Made by a program: the position numbers and the translations under genes
Notes under the pieces: generated by a model
Database searches by the model: none
Told to the model about the DNA's origin: nothing
The model's input: the letters and a program-made list of their open reading frames with translations, nothing else
In this document: piece after piece, positions 60,601 to 64,000 of the stretch
Layout: every line of letters starts with the position of its first letter
How positions within the stretch are numbered: position 1 is the stretch's first letter
NCBI RefSeq assembly: GCF_003945595.2
Contig: NW_024104295.1
Span: 1,302,001-1,366,000 of the forward strand
Length of the DNA stretch: 64,000 bases
From: Pipra filicauda
Taxonomy: Eukaryota > Chordata > Aves > Passeriformes > Pipridae
Direction of reading: 5' to 3'

Positions 60601-63600
60601 ATAGAGTCCATGCCCTTGTACAACTGCTTGGAGAAACAGGCTGATGTGAAGCCAAGTGGACTGTTGGTGTGGGAAACTGTTTGGAACAATACAAAGAACT
60701 ACACATTGACTATATCCAACATTAATTTTGCACTAGCAGGAGTTAGTTATTAGAGCCAAACATGAAAGAAAATGTGTTTGACGGTATAAACACTGTCAAA
60801 CTGTATTTTCAGCTGGACTGCAATGGAGAGACCACAAGCTCATACAAAGTAGGCCACTGAATTAGGTGGCCTGTGTTAAGTCAGGATCTGGTTCACATTC
60901 ATACCAGGGAAACAGAAACCTGCTGTCAGCAATTCACCTGATACAAAACCCTTAAGGAACAAAAAAGCATTCATTATCCCAAGAGCTGCCACTGCCCATT
61001 CAGATCCCTGCTTTCCAGCTGGTGGTCCCACCAGGTGCTTACTACCCTTTGCCACCTTGCAGGTAGTACAAAAGGTTTGCCTTTTCATTGGAAATGTCAC
61101 AGAGGCTTATGCTTGGTTCTGCCGTCTTTTCAGCCAGAGGCCAGAAGCATTGTGCTGCAAACTAAAGCTCTTTTCAGCTTTTTCTCCTGGCTGTTCAGCT
61201 CCCTTTAATCACCAGAGTTACTTTCCCAAGCTCAAGTACTGGGCAGATGGCAGCACTATTATCCTTATCTTCTTCAAACATCCCACTTTATTGTTTTAAA
61301 ATCGCGCTACCGTACAGACTAAAGCCATGTTGCCCCCTTGCCCCGGACCAGAGATAGCCAGGACAAAGCCACACTCATTTACTTTTCTGCTCAGCTGTAA
61401 ATTTCCAGTGTAATATTTGGCAAATCATTAAGGGGCAAATTTTTTACATAGGTACTGGTCTGACTCCCAGGCTCCCTGTGCCTTGATTTCCCATCACTGT
61501 GTGACAAAGACCTGACTGCTTCCTACTGATGGTAGGAAGAAGGATGCAGTTAAAATCTTACAGTCTTTAGATAATTTTGATAGCATTAATAAACCCATGT
61601 ATGGTACTGCTCCTCACCTTCTGTATGACAAAGGATTATATAGTGTTGAATGACAGTAAAAGGCGATTCACAAAGCAGGTTATTATCAACTTTCAAGTAT
61701 GGAAGCTTGCTTAATGTAAGCAATTTTATACCGTGAGAAATTTCCTCCTGGCTCTTTTATAATTTACATTTTTCCTTAGCAAAATGAATAAAGCCCAGAC
61801 AAACTCCAAGTTGAAATAACCTGACCTTTTCCTATATTAAAATTCTTATAGTCTCCTGAGTTGTTCAGAAGTAGGAAATTAATACTTGTTTTTTAGCACC
61901 AGTGTCAGGAGTTGTCCAGAATTTCCCCTGCCCACCTGCACAGCTTACTGCTGCTATCACAGCATTCCTGTGTACACATGGAGAGCAAATTAAAAATCCT
62001 CCTTGCTTCTCCAAATACTATCCAAATGTCACAGGGAGGGTCTTGAGTATTTGCATCTGTGGCACATCTGGTACAGTTTTATGTGTGTCTGTTTAATTTC
62101 AGCAGGTCTTAATCTCTGTTCAATTCCATGGAGCCAGGTAAATTCAAATAAATAATATCGAAGTCTGTTCCTCTTTACACCCTTAAGTAAAATAGCTGGG
62201 CTCTGTTAAACAGGGCTGATTCTGCTCAGAAGTAAGCTAAGTTGTGGCACCATGTGGAGATCAAATCTGTTGTGAGCAGCTAGTTTGTTTGTATTTAATG
62301 TCACTGTCACAACCTTCATGCGTAGTAAACTCAGATCTTGAAGAAAGCTTTAGGTGCATTTCCTGATCCTCTTTTCTAGTGTTCTCTGCTGATCTCCTTC
62401 AAGGACTGTTTTCTCCCCCTCTTCTTTACAAACAGTGATCAAAACGAGCTTATGTACTAACATTGGCTCAGATGCACATATGTCTCCTAGTCTTTCATAT
62501 TTCTTTTTAACCCCTTTTTCATGCCTGAGGTCCAGCTCTTGCTCGGCCTGATTGGAGCTCTTCTCCTTCAGTGGGATTTTTCATCTCTACCTGTTGATAC
62601 CAAGCAGGACACTGAAAACAAGAGACACTTAGAAGCCCTAGGAATCTAGGTGTTTTTAAAAATCTTATTTACCCCATCTGTCCTGCATGCTTCCTTGTCT
62701 TTGATTCTCAGCTTTTCCATGTGTGTCAGACACAAATTTTGTGTTAGAGTTTTCCTCTGCCTTCTCCACTAAGTCTGTGCTTGTGGCTTTGCTAAAGCCC
62801 CCTGTTTTTCCAATTCAGCTTCAAAATAATTTCAGCTAGCAAAGACCGTGTGCTCCATCCTGACATCCCAGACATTCATCACCCCTCACCTTGACATCTG
62901 CTCTGAATTCTCTTCTCCCCATGGACACGTGTTTTGCTCCAGACACTGCTGCCCTACTTGAGTGAATCCCCCTCTACCTTATCTTCCCTAGTCTTTCTGG
63001 ATTCCCTAATCAGGCTGGAGTGGCATCACGATTGCATCAATTTCTGTTGTGGTGGCAATTATACAAAGATGCACATGCAAAATTAAGTGCTGATTTACTC
63101 TTTTTTTAGTCTTTACAGCCTACGATTATAGGAAGAAAAAGACAAAATCAAAATAGGAAGAGGGATAACTATCATGTGAGTATAATGAACACATCACTGA
63201 CACAAAAAAAATGTTCACCATTTTCCAGCTATTGAGATATTGTTTATGATTTGTAAAGAGTACTTTTCAAACAAAAATAAAAATATAAAAATAATTTTAT
63301 GTTATTAAAATAATTCTGTTGACGAAACTAAATTCTGCATGTATCCATACTGTTTCATGAGACATGAACTTTACAATAATGTAGGAAGACTCCGCTCTTG
63401 TTTGCATAAACTACAGATTCTTAAGAGAATTTTCTAGCTCCTTTTTCTAAATGTTTTGTTGATAACAATGTAGCCATGTGCACAGACTGCTGCTTCTTTC
63501 AGGTCCAGCTCCCAAAACCATGATTTTTCTTTCTTAGGACCATGCTGGATTAAGATTTGCTTTCTTTAGAAAAAGCTGTTTCGGTAGCAGCTGGCTGTGA

Positions 63601-64000
63601 CAGAGGCTGTGATGCTGATAAATGAATCGCACTGAAGGACAGTCTCTGCTGCTGGTCTGCTGTACCTTCTGGATGCATCCTTCAAGTGTCTTGGATTTTG
63701 TATTGAATGCTCCCTTATTACTATTACTACCAGGAGAAGGAGTCCTTTGACCTTGCTGCTGTTGTCCCTCTGCTGTGTGACATTCTGATGATCTGTTCAT
63801 ATGCTGTATCTAATGCCAGACTTCTCTGTCTTGCTGCTCCTAACCAGATCAGCTTTCTAGATGAGGTGCTGCCTGTCCCCCATTACTTTTCAGTGAATTT
63901 AATGCCTCGCTCTCTGAGATCTGCAGACACCCTATATACATGTTGTGTAAGTATTTTTTTAGTTGGCAAGTTGTCTATTTAACTGGACGTTTTCTCTTGT

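Larger units (their letters stand above)
55859..64000. other. Apparently intergenic DNA downstream of GPR158
   Basis: I recognise no exon of a neighbouring gene. The stretch contains old LINE remnants at 56280-56556 and 57005-57225, a perfect short inverted repeat at 56802-56835 and a G12 run at 57625-57636. The remaining 57640-64000 is unique-looking AT-rich DNA. The open frames at 59005-59316 (+), 61057-61299 (+) and 63534-63982 (both strands) carry no known domain and no convincing splice or start context. Confidence 0.7.

Noticed and set aside
61430..61510. Possible antisense MIR fragment (CCTGTGCCTTGATTTCCCATCACTG)
   Set aside because: Only about 25 bp resembles the reverse complement of the MIR block, and the flanking sequence does not extend the match.
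63534..63982. Overlapping open frames on both strands at the right end (glutamine-rich on the minus strand)
   Set aside because: The Q/N-rich text derives from CTGCTG/TTATTA-type low complexity. There is no domain and no splice sites joining it to other exons, and the window end prevents a check further downstream.

Overview
The window is AT-rich vertebrate DNA with split genes. It is most likely from a bird. The interspersed repeats are CR1 LINE fragments on both strands, several with the avian-type 3' end (TAAATGATTC followed by ATTCTATG-like octamers), plus one solo LTR of the avian ERV-L type. No dense mammalian SINE/LINE1 content is seen. I cannot name the species from sequence alone.

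One gene is supported: the 3' half of GPR158 (class C orphan receptor, metabotropic glycine receptor mGlyR) on the + strand. Six coding exons lie at 4045-4154, 31851-32089, 43315-43453, 47234-47339, 49247-49393 and 50155-51609. Their lengths and phases join into one open frame of 2196 nt (731 codons plus stop). This runs from the end of TM2 through TM3-TM7 and the whole cytoplasmic tail. The ectodomain (including the Cache ligand-binding domain), TM1 and most of TM2 are encoded upstream of the window. A long 3' UTR follows, with a convincing polyadenylation site near 55828-55860.

Layout: 1-4044 is the end of an upstream intron. 4155-31850 is a 27.7 kb intron holding most of the CR1 copies and the solo LTR. 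32090-43314 is an 11.2 kb intron with an ancient MIR-like fragment. 43454-47233, 47340-49246 and 49394-50154 are progressively shorter introns. 51610-55858 is the 3' UTR. 55859-64000 is apparently intergenic with old LINE remnants. Nearly all other open frames (60-170 codons on both strands) are chance ORFs in non-coding DNA or decayed CR1 reverse-transcriptase tails.

Points of most interest in GPR158: intron 43454-47233 uses a non-canonical GC donor. The protein appears to end about nine residues earlier than I recall for mammals, after an apparent sense-to-stop change. Only two VCPWE motifs remain intact, where I recall three VCPWE-like sites in human. An ancient SINE-like fragment is built into the 3' UTR. 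I found no sign of a novel multi-gene system. This is an ordinary, gene-poor vertebrate locus.
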